Source: Pseudomonadota bacterium
Lineage (GTDB): Bacteria > Pseudomonadota > Gammaproteobacteria > Steroidobacterales > Steroidobacteraceae
NCBI GenBank assembly: GCA_021815905.1
Contig: JAKAZP010000011.1
Coordinates: 1 to 15,547, forward strand
Direction of reading: 5' to 3'
Length of the DNA: 15,547 bases
Every line of letters starts with the position of its first letter. The first letter of the stretch is position 1. Shown in pieces: positions 7,018-15,298 of the stretch. The translations under genes and the position numbers were made by a program. The notes under the pieces were generated by a model. That model was not told the DNA's origin. It was given only the letters and a program-made list of their open reading frames with translations, and did not search any database.

Positions 7018-8577
7018 TCAGGCGTGGGCTCTCTGGGGCGCGCCCCGGGGAGCCGGCGCAGCTTGCAGCGTCGCGAGCTGCGCGGCGAGCGCCTGGCCGT
7101 CCTCGTCCGCGAGCGCGGCCTCCTGCAGCCGGGCGAGCATCGCGGCGCCGTCGGGCCGGCCCTCGAGCCTCGGAATCTGCGCGACGAGCGTCGTGAAGCT
7201 TCGCCAGCCCCGCTCGTGCGTCTCGCCGTAGCCCTTGATCAGGCGTTGGGCGCGCGCGAGCTCCACGGCGAGCCCCTGGTCGCTCGCGGCGAGCTGCTCG
7301 ATGCGAGCGAGCCACGCCTCGATCCGGGCGTTCTCCTCACGGTAGCGCAGGGTGCCTCGGCGCCAGCGCCGCAGTCCCCCCACCGCCTTCAGGAGCACGA
7401 AGCCGCTGACGGTGCTGCTGCGGATGCGCCTGCCGCCCGTGAAGCGCGCGACGAGGCGGCACGCGCGCGGGGAGCGCAGCACCCACGCGCCGAGGGATGC
7501 GGGCAGCGTTGCGGCGATCTCCGCCACGCGGGGCTTCATGAACTCCGTGACGCCGAAGAGCTGATCGGGTTCGGCGCGAATCTCCGCACGCACCCGCGCG
7601 AATCGGGCCGGACGGGTCTTCAGGTCCGCGACGCGGATGGTGTCCTCGAAAGTCATCCAGAGCGCAAGGCCGCGGGCGACCGCCTCGGTGAGCGTACGAT
7701 CGCCCCCGCCCCCGCCCCCGCCGCCGGTCCGGGACTCATCGAGCGCCGCGATCCGCTCGAGCCGCGTGAGATAGAGCGCCGCGTAGGCCGGATCCTGGTA
7801 GTCGAGCGCGCGGCGCGCTCCCTCGAGCGCGAGCGCCTGCGCGCCTTGGGGCAGCCGGTGCACCCGATCGAGGAGCGGCTGCAGAGCGCTCGAGCGTGCC
7901 CGCAGCGGTATGTCATTGCCGGTGGCCGCGGCCGGTGCGCCGCCATCGCCGCGCTGCGCCCGCTCGCACGCCTCGGCGAACGCCGCGAGGTTGGTGGCGA
8001 CCGCGATTCCGCTGCGGCGGATCGCCGCCTCGAACGCCTCCCTGCCGAAGGGCAGCACGCCGGCACCGCAGATCGCCCCGAGGAGCACGGAGCTGATGAC
8101 GCTCTGCTGTCGCTCGGCCACCGCCTCCATGTCGAAGAGCACGAGCTTGCGCGCCTGCGCGCGCAGGAGCGCCACGATGTCATCCGCGCTCGCCATGCCC
8201 TGCCCCATCGCGCTCTTCTCCGCGATGACGTACGAGCGGTGCGATGAGGCGATCAGCGTCGTCCGCTCGGGAGTCACGAGTCCGCGCTGCACCGACCGGC
8301 CCGCCTCGATGAGCTCGGAGGCGACCACGCAGTCCACGTCGCCGGGGACCGGCATGAGCGCCATGACCGGCTCGCGGCCGGCGCGCTCGGCCTCGGCGCG
8401 CGGAAAGAGCTCGAGGTAGTAGAGCGTCGCCCCGGTGCGCTGCGCGACACCGGGAACGGAGGTCGACTGCGCGAGATGGCCCTCGGCTTCGGCGATCCCG
8501 ATGAGCCAGTCCGCGAGCACGCCGCCCCCCTGGCCGCCGAGCGCGGCGATGCACAGTCTGATCGGCCGCGCGCTCAC
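7018..8577 (-). CDS. iorB: Indolepyruvate oxidoreductase subunit beta
   Basis: A 519-residue subunit that with IorA oxidatively decarboxylates aryl pyruvates to aryl-acetyl-CoA, passing electrons to ferredoxin. Residues 1-205 are the pyruvate:ferredoxin oxidoreductase gamma-type domain, opening with IRLCIAALGGQGGGVLADWL (6-25) and containing QSTSVPGVAQRTGATLYYLE (37-56), both typical of IorB. From about 295 to 500 there is a helical domain like DUF6537, found at the C-terminus of long IorB and of fused IOR proteins. The two are joined by a Gly-run linker (eight Gly, 285-292). The start is GTG at 8577, overlapping the iorA stop as GTGA, so the two are translationally coupled. The frame is open further upstream but lies inside iorA there. 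The protein is much longer than archaeal IorB (about 200 residues), as in the proteobacterial type. The true substrate may be another aryl-2-oxoacid. Confidence 0.9.
   Translation of the reverse strand: MSARPIRLCIAALGGQGGGVLADWLIGIAEAEGHLAQSTSVPGVAQRTGATLYYLELFPRAEAERAGREPVMALMPVPGDVDCVVASELIEAGRSVQRGLVTPERTTLIASSHRSYVIAEKSAMGQGMASADDIVALLRAQARKLVLFDMEAVAERQQSVISSVLLGAICGAGVLPFGREAFEAAIRRSGIAVATNLAAFAEACERAQRGDGGAPAAATGNDIPLRARSSALQPLLDRVHRLPQGAQALALEGARRALDYQDPAYAALYLTRLERIAALDESRTGGGGGGGGDRTLTEAVARGLALWMTFEDTIRVADLKTRPARFARVRAEIRAEPDQLFGVTEFMKPRVAEIAATLPASLGAWVLRSPRACRLVARFTGGRRIRSSTVSGFVLLKAVGGLRRWRRGTLRYREENARIEAWLARIEQLAASDQGLAVELARAQRLIKGYGETHERGWRSFTTLVAQIPRLEGRPDGAAMLARLQEAALADEDGQALAAQLATLQAAPAPRGAPQRAHA
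7702..7719. repeat. Hexamer tandem repeat coding for a Gly run inside iorB
   Basis: Three perfect GCCCCC hexamers in a row, followed by GCCGCC, encode the polyglycine linker (residues 285-292) of IorB on the opposite strand. Such tracts can slip during replication; gains or losses of whole hexamers keep the frame and change only linker length, while loss of single C residues within a run would shift the frame. Confidence 0.8.
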
Positions 8578-10721
8578 AGCGCGTACCGCAGCCGCCTGCG
8601 CTCGCTGCGCCGCTGCAGGGCGCCGATCACGGCGGCACGGACCCGGGCGAGCAGGCGGTCCCGGCGCGAGGGGTTGTAGATGAGATCGGCACGGTAGAAG
8701 GACGGGCAGAGCACGGCGGCATGCGCCACCTCGCCGCACACTCCGCAACCGACACAACTGTTGTCCACGTGGGCCACCGGATCGGTGCGCAGCGGATCGG
8801 GGCTCTTGCGGATCGTGAGCGATGGACAGCCGGAGAGCCGGATGCAGGAGTGATCACCCGTGCAGGTGTCGGCGTCGACGCCGAAGCGCTCGCGCACCAC
8901 GCGCCGGCCCTCCGCGATCGCCTGCCGCATCAGTGGGCGCACGCGCCGCTGGCGATTGAGCTGGCACTCGCCCTCGACGACGACCACCTTCGGGCCGCGG
9001 AAGGAGCTCGTCAGGGCCTCGCGCATGACCGCAAGCGTCTGGCGCATGTCGTAGGTGCGGGTCTGACGCACCCACTTGACGCCCACGCCCCGGACCGCGT
9101 CGGCGATCGAGTTGTTCCCCTGGCGGCGGGCGCTGGCGGCGCGCGAGGACGGGATGTCCTGACCGCCCGTGGCCGCCGAGTAGTTGTTGTCGATGATGAC
9201 GGTCACGTCATCGTGCCGGTTGAACACCGCGTTGCCGATGCCGCTGGTCAGGCCGTTGTGCCAGAACCCGCCATCGCCCATGACGGCCACCGCGCGCCGG
9301 CCGCCCGCGGCTTGAAACGCCGAGGCGCCGGCCGCGCCGAGGCCGTAGCCCATGATGCTGTTGCCCATGTTGAACGGCGGCAGGGTCGCGAAGGAGTGAC
9401 AGCCGATGTCCGCGCTGATGTGCAGCGCGCCGATCTCGCGCTGCAGAAGCTTCATGGCCGCGAAGAACGGCCGCTCCGGACAGCCGGTGCAGAGGCCCGA
9501 CGGCCGCGGCGGCACGAGCGCGGCCAGGCGCTCGGCCGGCACGAGCGGCACTTCCTTCGCCCTGGCGAACCCGGCCTTCCCCGAGCGCAGCGCGGGTGCG
9601 CAGCGCTCGATGAACTCGGCGATGCCCTTGCGCAGCGCGTCGACCGTGTACTCGCCGCCCATCGGCAGGACGTCCTTGCCGAACAGGCGCGTCCCGAGCT
9701 CGTGCCTGCGCAGGATCTGACTCGCCGCCTGCTCGATGAACTCCGGCTGCCCTTCCTCGACGATCAGCACCGCCCGCTTGCCGCGGCAGAACCCCACCCA
9801 CTCCTCGGGCACGAGCGGATAGGTGACATTGAGCACGTAGAGCGGCAGCCGGCTCCGTCCGTAGGGGTCGGCGCACTCGAGCAGCTCTAGCGCGCGCAGC
9901 ACGCTGTTGTAGAGCCCCCCCTGCAGCACGATACCGAGCTCGCCCGCCTCCCCCTCGATGAGGTCGTTCATGCGCCGCTCGGCGACGAAGCGCACCCCCG
10001 CAGGGAAGCGCCGCTCGATCTTCTCGCGCTCCTGCAGATAGGTGGAGGGCGGCAGAATGATGCGCCCGTAGTCCCTCGAGGGCGACGCGAGCGCGTCGGC
10101 GGCCGAGAACTTCGGCCGCTGATTGTCCTGGGCGATGAATCGGCCGTACACGTGGCAGGCGCGGATGCGCAGCATCAGCATGACGGGCGTCTGACTCGCT
10201 TCCGAGAGCTCGAACCCCTGCTCCACCGCGCGCACGATCTCCGGCAGGTGCGGCCGTGGATCGAGCAGCCACATCTGCGACTTCATGGCAAAGGCGTGCG
10301 TGCGCTCCTGCATGATGCTCGCGCCCTCGCCGTAGTCCTCCCCGAGGACGATGAGCGCCCCGCCCTTGACCCCGGCCGAGGCGAGGTTGGCGAGCGCATC
10401 GGAAGCGACGTTCGTGCCGACCGTGGACTTCCAGGTCACCGCTCCCCGCAGCGGATAGTTGATGGAAGCCGCGAGCATCGCCGCGGCGGTGGCCTCGGAG
10501 GCGCTCGCCTCGAAGTGCACTCCGAGCTCGCTCAGGATGTCCTCGGCGTCGGCCAGCACGTCCATCAGGTGGGAGATGGGCGCGCCCTGATAGCCGCCCA
10601 CATAGGCGACGCCCGACTGCAACAGCGCCTTGGTGACGGCGAGAATGCCCTCGCCGCGGAATTCCGCGCCGGCGCCGAGCCGCAGGGACTTCACTTCCTT
10701 GGCAAAGGATCGCTCGGCCAT
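8574..10721 (-). CDS. iorA: Indolepyruvate ferredoxin oxidoreductase subunit alpha
   Basis: A 715-residue thiamine-diphosphate enzyme subunit. Domain order is the usual one: N-terminal pyrimidine-binding POR domain (GYQGAPISHLMDV, 43-55; WKSTVGTNVASDALANLAS, 97-115), a transketolase-C-like middle domain (about 260-375), the CTGCPERPFF hinge (411-420), the ThDP/Mg domain with GDGGFWHNG (482-490) and DNNYSAATGGQ (511-521), then an iron-sulphur tail. The tail has C620...C626...C632-Pro and CVGCGVCGE (656-664) with C672-Pro, enough for up to two [4Fe-4S] clusters, though the spacing of the last Cys is wider than in plain ferredoxins. The start at 10721 has GGAG 7 nt upstream. It begins 27 nt after the cyclase stop and overlaps iorB by 4 nt. 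The family converts indolepyruvate (and phenylpyruvate-type acids) plus CoA to the aryl-acetyl-CoA; substrate in this context is open. Confidence 0.92.
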   Translation of the reverse strand: MAERSFAKEVKSLRLGAGAEFRGEGILAVTKALLQSGVAYVGGYQGAPISHLMDVLADAEDILSELGVHFEASASEATAAAMLAASINYPLRGAVTWKSTVGTNVASDALANLASAGVKGGALIVLGEDYGEGASIMQERTHAFAMKSQMWLLDPRPHLPEIVRAVEQGFELSEASQTPVMLMLRIRACHVYGRFIAQDNQRPKFSAADALASPSRDYGRIILPPSTYLQEREKIERRFPAGVRFVAERRMNDLIEGEAGELGIVLQGGLYNSVLRALELLECADPYGRSRLPLYVLNVTYPLVPEEWVGFCRGKRAVLIVEEGQPEFIEQAASQILRRHELGTRLFGKDVLPMGGEYTVDALRKGIAEFIERCAPALRSGKAGFARAKEVPLVPAERLAALVPPRPSGLCTGCPERPFFAAMKLLQREIGALHISADIGCHSFATLPPFNMGNSIMGYGLGAAGASAFQAAGGRRAVAVMGDGGFWHNGLTSGIGNAVFNRHDDVTVIIDNNYSAATGGQDIPSSRAASARRQGNNSIADAVRGVGVKWVRQTRTYDMRQTLAVMREALTSSFRGPKVVVVEGECQLNRQRRVRPLMRQAIAEGRRVVRERFGVDADTCTGDHSCIRLSGCPSLTIRKSPDPLRTDPVAHVDNSCVGCGVCGEVAHAAVLCPSFYRADLIYNPSRRDRLLARVRAAVIGALQRRSERRRLRYAL

Positions 10722-10748
10722 GACGCTGCTCCGACCGTCTCCCCGCGG

Positions 10749-11552
10749 TCAGGTGGGCACGAGCGCCAGCACCCGCAGCGGACTTCCCGAGCCGTTGACG
10801 ATCTTCAGCGGCGGGGCGATCACCACCGCGCCCACGGGCGGGAGCTGGTCGAGGTTGGTGAGGCTCGCGAGTCCGAAGCGGTTCGAGCCGTGCATGATGG
10901 TGTGACAGGGGAACATGGGCTCGAAGGTCGGCGCCTGACCGGCATCCGTGCCGACCGTCTCGACGCCGACGCCGAGGATGTCCCGCTCGCGCGCGAGGAA
11001 CGGCACGCACTGCGGGTGAAAGCCCGGGGTGTGCGCGCCGTCGGCGCCGATGTTGAGGAACTCCTTCGGCGCCTTGCGCTTCGACCAGTCGGTCCGCACC
11101 AGCACCCAGGCGTGCGGCGGGATGCGCCCGTAGCGGCGCTCCCAGTCCTCGACGATCGACTGCGTGAGCAGGAAGTCGGCGTTCGACCCCGCCTGGCGCG
11201 AGACGTCGATGACACAGGCGGGACCGATGAAGCGGTCGACCGGGATGTTGTGGGTCGCATTCCGCGGGTGGTCCTTGCCCGTCACCCAGTGCACCGGCGC
11301 ATCGAAGTGCGTACCGGTGTGCTCGCCGCACTCGATGTTGTTCCAGTACCAGGCCGGTCCGCGCTCGTCGTAGCGGGAGATCTCCTCGAGCGCGAACGGC
11401 TTCGAGGGCGCGAACTGCGGCGGCAGCTGGATCGTGGGCGTCGCCGGCTCGAGCGGCACGGTGAGATCGACGACTCGGATCGCCCCTCCCACGATGGCGC
11501 CCGCGAGCTGGGCGAGGATCTCGTTCGGGGCGGCGCTGGACGTTGGGCTCAT
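10749..11552 (-). CDS. Cyclase family protein, kynurenine-formamidase-like metal hydrolase
   Basis: A 267-residue protein of the cyclase/KynB fold. The defining metal-binding motif HTGTHFDAPVH (78-88) is intact, matching HxGTHxDxPxH; a family-type GVETVGTDAG follows (196-205), and a His-rich segment FPCHTIMHG (214-222) fits the second half of the site. KynB members hydrolyse N-formylkynurenine to kynurenine; others act on isatin (isatin hydrolase) or cyclic amides. At 267 residues it is longer than KynB (about 210), closer to the broader cyclase group, so formamidase activity is only one option. The start at 11552 has GGAG 8 nt upstream; the in-frame codon at 11609 has no such support and would run through the promoter region. 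It is the first gene of the leftward operon and divergent from the FAD monooxygenase, probably sharing control with it. Confidence 0.85.
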   Translation of the reverse strand: MSPTSSAAPNEILAQLAGAIVGGAIRVVDLTVPLEPATPTIQLPPQFAPSKPFALEEISRYDERGPAWYWNNIECGEHTGTHFDAPVHWVTGKDHPRNATHNIPVDRFIGPACVIDVSRQAGSNADFLLTQSIVEDWERRYGRIPPHAWVLVRTDWSKRKAPKEFLNIGADGAHTPGFHPQCVPFLARERDILGVGVETVGTDAGQAPTFEPMFPCHTIMHGSNRFGLASLTNLDQLPPVGAVVIAPPLKIVNGSGSPLRVLALVPT

Positions 11553-11571
11553 GTGCGGCTCTCCGGACGCT

Positions 11572-11597
11572 GATATACTTGACACCTGAAGTATCTC
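11572..11597. promoter_or_regulatory. Imperfect palindrome, candidate MarR operator
   Basis: The arms GATATACTT (11572-11580) and AAGTATCTC (11589-11597) are inverted repeats matching at 8 of 9 positions around an 8-bp spacer. Size and symmetry suit a dimeric winged-helix regulator such as the MarR protein encoded at 14771. The palindrome covers the -35 box of the rightward promoter and lies 20 bp from the start of the leftward operon, so occupancy would be expected to repress rightward transcription and probably the leftward operon too. A lone GATACT half-site recurs at 11625-11630. The assignment to this MarR is inferred from proximity. Confidence 0.65.
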
Positions 11598-11607
11598 GGA
11601 ATATAAC
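11579..11607 (+). promoter_or_regulatory. Near-consensus sigma70 promoter of the rightward operon
   Basis: TTGACA (11579-11584), a perfect -35, is followed after 17 bp by TATAAC (11602-11607), five of six to the -10 consensus. This is a strong predicted promoter in otherwise GC-rich DNA, 44 bp upstream of the FAD monooxygenase start, giving a leader of about 37 nt with GAGGA (11636-11640) as ribosome-binding site. A promoter this strong that overlaps a palindrome fits a repressed, inducible operon. A leftward promoter is less clear; TATATC (11577-11572 minus) is the best -10 candidate there. Confidence 0.75.
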
Positions 11608-11650
11608 ACAGCCCCGATGCGGGCGATACTGAAATGAGGACGCGGGCGCG

Positions 11651-13996
11651 ATGAAGCGCATCGTCTGCCTGGGGGGCGGCCCGGCCGGTCTTTACACGGC
11701 CATCCTGCTGCGCAGCGCGCTGCCGCGGACCGCGGTCGAGGTCTACGAGCGCAACCGGCCCGACGATACCTTCGGCTGGGGCGTCGTGTTCTCCGATCAG
11801 ACGCTCGAGAACTTCCGCACCGCGGATGCGCGCTCGCACCTGGCCATCACCTCGAGCTTCCATCACTGGGACGACATCGCCGTCCACTTTGGCGGACGGC
11901 GGCTCGTGAGCTCCGGCCACGGCTTCTGCGGCATCGGGCGCAAGACGCTGCTCGCGCTGCTGCAGGAGCGCGCCACGGAGCTCGGCGCGCGGCTCACCTT
12001 CGAGCGGGAAGTGGACTCGGAAGCGCCGTTCGCGGACGCCGATCTGATCGTCGCGGCCGACGGCGTCAACAGCAGGACTCGCGAGCGCCATGCGCCCATC
12101 TTCGAGCCCGACATCGATCGGCGCAAGTGCCGCTACATCTGGCTCGGGACCACCCAGACCTTCGGCGCCTTCACCTTCGCATTCGAGCGCACCGAGCACG
12201 GCTGGTTTCAGATGCACGCCTACCAGTTCAGCCGGGATCTCTCGACGGTGATCGTCGAGACGCGCGAGGAGACCTGGACGGCGCACGGGCTCGATCGGGC
12301 CGAGGTCGGGCAGTCGATCGCGTTCTGCGAGCGGCTGTTCGCGCGCTACCTCGACGGGCACCGGCTGCAAAGCAACGCCGGTCACCTGCGAGGCTCCGCG
12401 TGGCTCAATTTCCTGCGTGTCCGGTGCCGGCGCTGGCATGACGGCCGGACGGTCCTCATCGGCGATGCGGCGCACACCGCGCACTTCTCCATCGGCTCGG
12501 GCACGAAGCTCGCCATGGAGGACGCCATCGCGCTCACCCGCCACCTGGCCGCGGGCTCGGATCTCGAGAGCGCCCTCGGCGGGTACTGCGCGGAGCGCAG
12601 CCTCGAGGTGCTGAAGCTCCAGAGCGCGGCGCGCAATCGCACCGAATGGTTCGAGAACGTCGCCCGTCACGCGCATCTGCCGCCCGAGCAGTTCGCCTAC
12701 AGCCTGCTCACGGGCAGCCAGCGCATCGGGCACGAGAATCTCACGCTGCGGGATTCGAAGTTCGTGCATGACTACGAGCGCTGGCTCGCGCGGCGCCAGC
12801 ACCTCGACCAGGCGCGGCCGCCCATGTTCCTGCCCTTCAGGCTGCGCTCTCTCGAGCTCGCCAACCGCGTCGTCGTCTCGCCCATGGCGCAGTACTGCGC
12901 GAGCGAGGGGGTGCCGGACGACTGGCACCTCGTGCACTACGGCCATCGAGCGATGGGGGGCGCTGGGCTCCTCTGCACCGAGATGACCTGCGTCACGCCC
13001 GAGGGACGCATCACGCCCGGCTGCACCGGGCTCTGGAACGAGACCCAGCGGGATGCCTGGCGGCGGATCGTGGAGTTCGTCCACGGGCGCACACCGGCGA
13101 AGTTCTGCCTGCAGCTCGGCCACTCCGGCCGCAAAGGCTCGACGCAGCTCGGCTGGGAGGAGATGGATCACCCGCTCGCCTCCGGCAACTGGCCGCTGCT
13201 CGCGCCCTCGCCACTGCCGTACCTGCCCGGAGTGAGCCAGGTCCCGGCGCAGATGACCCGCGCGCAGATGGGCGAGGTGAGGGCGCAATTCGTGCGTGCG
13301 GCGCGCCTCGGCCTCGAGGCGGGTTTCGACATGCTCGAGCTGCACATGGCCCACGGCTATCTGCTTGCCTCGTTCCTCTCCCCGCTCAGCAATCGCCGCG
13401 GCGACGAGTACGGGGGCGAAGTCGGCGGGCGTCTGCGATTTCCGCTCGAGGTGCTCGAGGCCGTCCGCGCCGAGATGCCCGAGGGGATGCCGCTTTCGGT
13501 GCGCATCTCGGCGACCGACTGGGCCGAAGGCGGGCTCTCGGAAGAGGATCTGTTCGCGATCGCCCGAGCCTTCCGCGACGCCGGCGCCGATCTCATCGAC
13601 GTCTCCACCGGACAGACGGTGCCCACCCAGCAGCCGCTCTACGGCCGGATGTGGCAGACCCCCTTCGCCGACAAGGTCCGCAACGAGATCGGCATCGCCA
13701 CCATGGCGGTCGGCAACATCTACGAGCCCGACCACGTCAACACCATCATCGCCGCGGGCCGCGCGGACCTCTGCGCCATCGCCCGTCCCCATCTCGCCAA
13801 CCCGGCCTGGACCCTGGAAGCGGCCGCCCGCCAGGGCTATCGGGCGCAGTGGTGGCCCAAGCAGTACCTCTCGGGCAAGTCGCAGCTCGAGCGCAATTTC
13901 GAGCGCGCCGCGATGACGGCGGCCGGCGGTACCGCTGCCGGGGGTGCGGCCGCGGCCGGTACGGCTGCGGCCCCTGCGAGAGCGGTCCGTGAGTGA
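11651..13996 (+). CDS. Fused FAD monooxygenase / OYE-like reductase, 2-aminobenzoyl-CoA monooxygenase/reductase type
   Basis: A 781-residue bifunctional flavoprotein. Residues 1-375 form a group A FAD monooxygenase: [10 protein letters not shown] (6-15), a DG segment ([12 protein letters not shown], 134-145) and [20 protein letters not shown] (271-290). Residues 391-750 form an old-yellow-enzyme-like FMN barrel: [12 protein letters not shown] (404-415), [11 protein letters not shown] (486-496), [20 protein letters not shown] (568-587), AVGNI (686-690) and ARPHLANP (711-718). This fusion is the 2-aminobenzoyl-CoA monooxygenase/reductase known from Azoarcus evansii, which hydroxylates and then reduces the ring of anthraniloyl-CoA; databases often call it bifunctional salicylyl-CoA 5-hydroxylase/oxidoreductase. 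The SDR, MarR and enoyl-CoA hydratase genes that follow fit a CoA-bound pathway. Anthraniloyl-CoA versus salicylyl-CoA cannot be decided here. Residues 755-775 are an unusual Ala/Gly-rich tail. The start has GAGGA 10 nt upstream. Confidence 0.9.
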   Translation: MKRIVCLGGGPAGLYTAILLRSALPRTAVEVYERNRPDDTFGWGVVFSDQTLENFRTADARSHLAITSSFHHWDDIAVHFGGRRLVSSGHGFCGIGRKTLLALLQERATELGARLTFEREVDSEAPFADADLIVAADGVNSRTRERHAPIFEPDIDRRKCRYIWLGTTQTFGAFTFAFERTEHGWFQMHAYQFSRDLSTVIVETREETWTAHGLDRAEVGQSIAFCERLFARYLDGHRLQSNAGHLRGSAWLNFLRVRCRRWHDGRTVLIGDAAHTAHFSIGSGTKLAMEDAIALTRHLAAGSDLESALGGYCAERSLEVLKLQSAARNRTEWFENVARHAHLPPEQFAYSLLTGSQRIGHENLTLRDSKFVHDYERWLARRQHLDQARPPMFLPFRLRSLELANRVVVSPMAQYCASEGVPDDWHLVHYGHRAMGGAGLLCTEMTCVTPEGRITPGCTGLWNETQRDAWRRIVEFVHGRTPAKFCLQLGHSGRKGSTQLGWEEMDHPLASGNWPLLAPSPLPYLPGVSQVPAQMTRAQMGEVRAQFVRAARLGLEAGFDMLELHMAHGYLLASFLSPLSNRRGDEYGGEVGGRLRFPLEVLEAVRAEMPEGMPLSVRISATDWAEGGLSEEDLFAIARAFRDAGADLIDVSTGQTVPTQQPLYGRMWQTPFADKVRNEIGIATMAVGNIYEPDHVNTIIAAGRADLCAIARPHLANPAWTLEAAARQGYRAQWWPKQYLSGKSQLERNFERAAMTAAGGTAAGGAAAAGTAAAPARAVRE

Positions 13997-14771
13997 GCCC
14001 GGCCCCCTCGCCGGCCGGCATGCGCTCGTGACCGGGGCGAGCCGCGGGATTGGCGCGGCGCTCGCCGCGGCGCTCGCCGCCGACGGCGCACGCGTGTCCC
14101 TGCTCGCGCGCGATGCCGGGCAACTCGAGCGGCTCGCGGGGGAGCTCGGCGGCCCCGGGCGTGCGCTCGCGGTCGCCGCCGACGTCACCGATGCCGAGGC
14201 CGTCGGCACGGCCTTCGAGCACGCCCGCCGCCGATTCGGTCCCGTGCACATCCTCATCAACAACGCCGGCCAGGCGGCGAGCGCGCGCTTCACCGATACC
14301 GACGAGGCGCTCTGGAGCCGGATGCTCGCGGTCAACGTGACCGGCACCTACCTCTGCTCGCGCCAGGCGGCGCGCGACATGCTCGCGGCCGGATACGGGC
14401 GCATCGTGAACATCGCGAGCATCGCCGGTCTGCGGGGCGGGGCCTACATCGCCGCCTACGTCGCCTCCAAGCACGCGGTGATCGGCCTCACCCGCGCGCT
14501 CGCGCTCGAGTACGCCGCGCGCAACATCACGGTGAACGCGGTGTGCCCGGGTTACACGGACACGCAGATGACGAAGGAGGCCGTCGCCAACATCATGGAG
14601 AAGACCGGCCGCACCGGGCAGGAGGCGCTCGCGGCGCTGCTCGCGACCAACCCGCAGCGCCGTCTGATCGAGCCTGCGGAGGTGGTCAGCGCCGTGCTCT
14701 GGCTGTGTCGTCCCGGAACGCAGGGCGTGACCGGCCAGAGCATCGTGCTCGCCGGTGGAGAGGTGACCTGA
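13989..14771 (+). CDS. Short-chain dehydrogenase/reductase (SDR), probably 3-hydroxyacyl-CoA dehydrogenase
   Basis: A 260-residue classical SDR. It shows the nucleotide-binding TGASRGIG (15-22), NNAG (91-94), the catalytic Asn116, Ser144 and the YVASK pair Tyr157/Lys161, and a PGYTDT (187-192) segment after the active site. The cofactor is NAD(P); Arg41 after the second strand hints at NADP but is not proof. The start is GTG at 13989, which overlaps the monooxygenase gene by 8 nt; no closer start keeps the full Rossmann fold. The position between a ring-attacking CoA monooxygenase and an enoyl-CoA hydratase suggests it oxidises the hydroxyacyl-CoA formed in the beta-oxidation-like steps. FabG- or PhaB-like activity on another substrate is possible from sequence alone. 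Confidence 0.9.
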   Translation: MSEPGPLAGRHALVTGASRGIGAALAAALAADGARVSLLARDAGQLERLAGELGGPGRALAVAADVTDAEAVGTAFEHARRRFGPVHILINNAGQAASARFTDTDEALWSRMLAVNVTGTYLCSRQAARDMLAAGYGRIVNIASIAGLRGGAYIAAYVASKHAVIGLTRALALEYAARNITVNAVCPGYTDTQMTKEAVANIMEKTGRTGQEALAALLATNPQRRLIEPAEVVSAVLWLCRPGTQGVTGQSIVLAGGEVT

Positions 14772-15298
14772 TGGCGAGAGGAAAGAGCGCGCTGAAGCAC
14801 GCGGCGAGCGAGATCGATGCCGAGACGCGCGTGCACGACGACCATCACGTGTCGCTGCGGCTGTGGCTGCGGCTGTTCTCCTGCACGAATCAGGTCCAGA
14901 CCCGCATCCGCCAGAAGCTGCAGTTGAACTTCAACACCACGCTGCCGCGCTTCGACCTCATGGCGCAGCTCGAGCGCGCGCCCGGGGGCCTGAAGATGAG
15001 CGAGCTGTCGCAGCGCCTCATGGTGACCGGCGGCAACGTCACCGGCATCACCGACGGACTCGAGAAGGAGGGCCTGGTGGTGCGCGAAGTCGATCCGGCG
15101 GATCGGCGCGTGTTCCGCGTCAAGCTCACGAGCGAAGGCGAGCGGCACTTCCGCCGCATGGCCGCGGCGCACGAGCAGTGGGTGATCGACCTCTTCGGCG
15201 CGCTCTCCTCGCGCCAGAAGAAGCTGCTGGTCGAGCTCCTCGGCGAGCTCAAGACACGAGTCGCGATCTTCACCGCCGAACGGACGGAATCGCCATGA
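14771..15298 (+). CDS. MarR family transcriptional regulator
   Basis: A 175-residue winged-helix protein of usual MarR length. The DNA-binding region covers about 54-125: [20 protein letters not shown] (58-77), recognition helix around [18 protein letters not shown] (86-103) and wing with [18 protein letters not shown] (107-124), where the D-x-R-R element is the family hallmark. Flanking helices would form the dimer interface. The first 25 residues are hydrophilic. Its ATG overlaps the SDR stop by one base (TGATG), with GGAGAGG 7 nt upstream. MarR proteins in aromatic-CoA clusters commonly repress until an aryl-CoA thioester binds; here the likely target is the palindrome at 11572-11597, which would make the operon autoregulated. 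The ligand is inferred, perhaps 2-aminobenzoyl-CoA. Confidence 0.93.
   Translation: MARGKSALKHAASEIDAETRVHDDHHVSLRLWLRLFSCTNQVQTRIRQKLQLNFNTTLPRFDLMAQLERAPGGLKMSELSQRLMVTGGNVTGITDGLEKEGLVVREVDPADRRVFRVKLTSEGERHFRRMAAAHEQWVIDLFGALSSRQKKLLVELLGELKTRVAIFTAERTESP

Noticed and set aside
10749..11552. Naming the cyclase gene kynB
   Set aside because: The metal motif fits, but the length is greater than typical KynB and related cyclases act on isatin and other substrates, so a gene symbol would overstate the evidence.
9208..11661. An 817-codon minus-strand open frame across iorA, the cyclase and the promoter region
   Set aside because: It is out of frame with two strongly supported genes on the same strand and translates to low-information Arg/Ala/Gly sequence.
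11549..14347. A 932-codon minus-strand open frame
   Set aside because: It is antisense to the monooxygenase/reductase and SDR, both with full family motifs; the antisense translation shows no domain.
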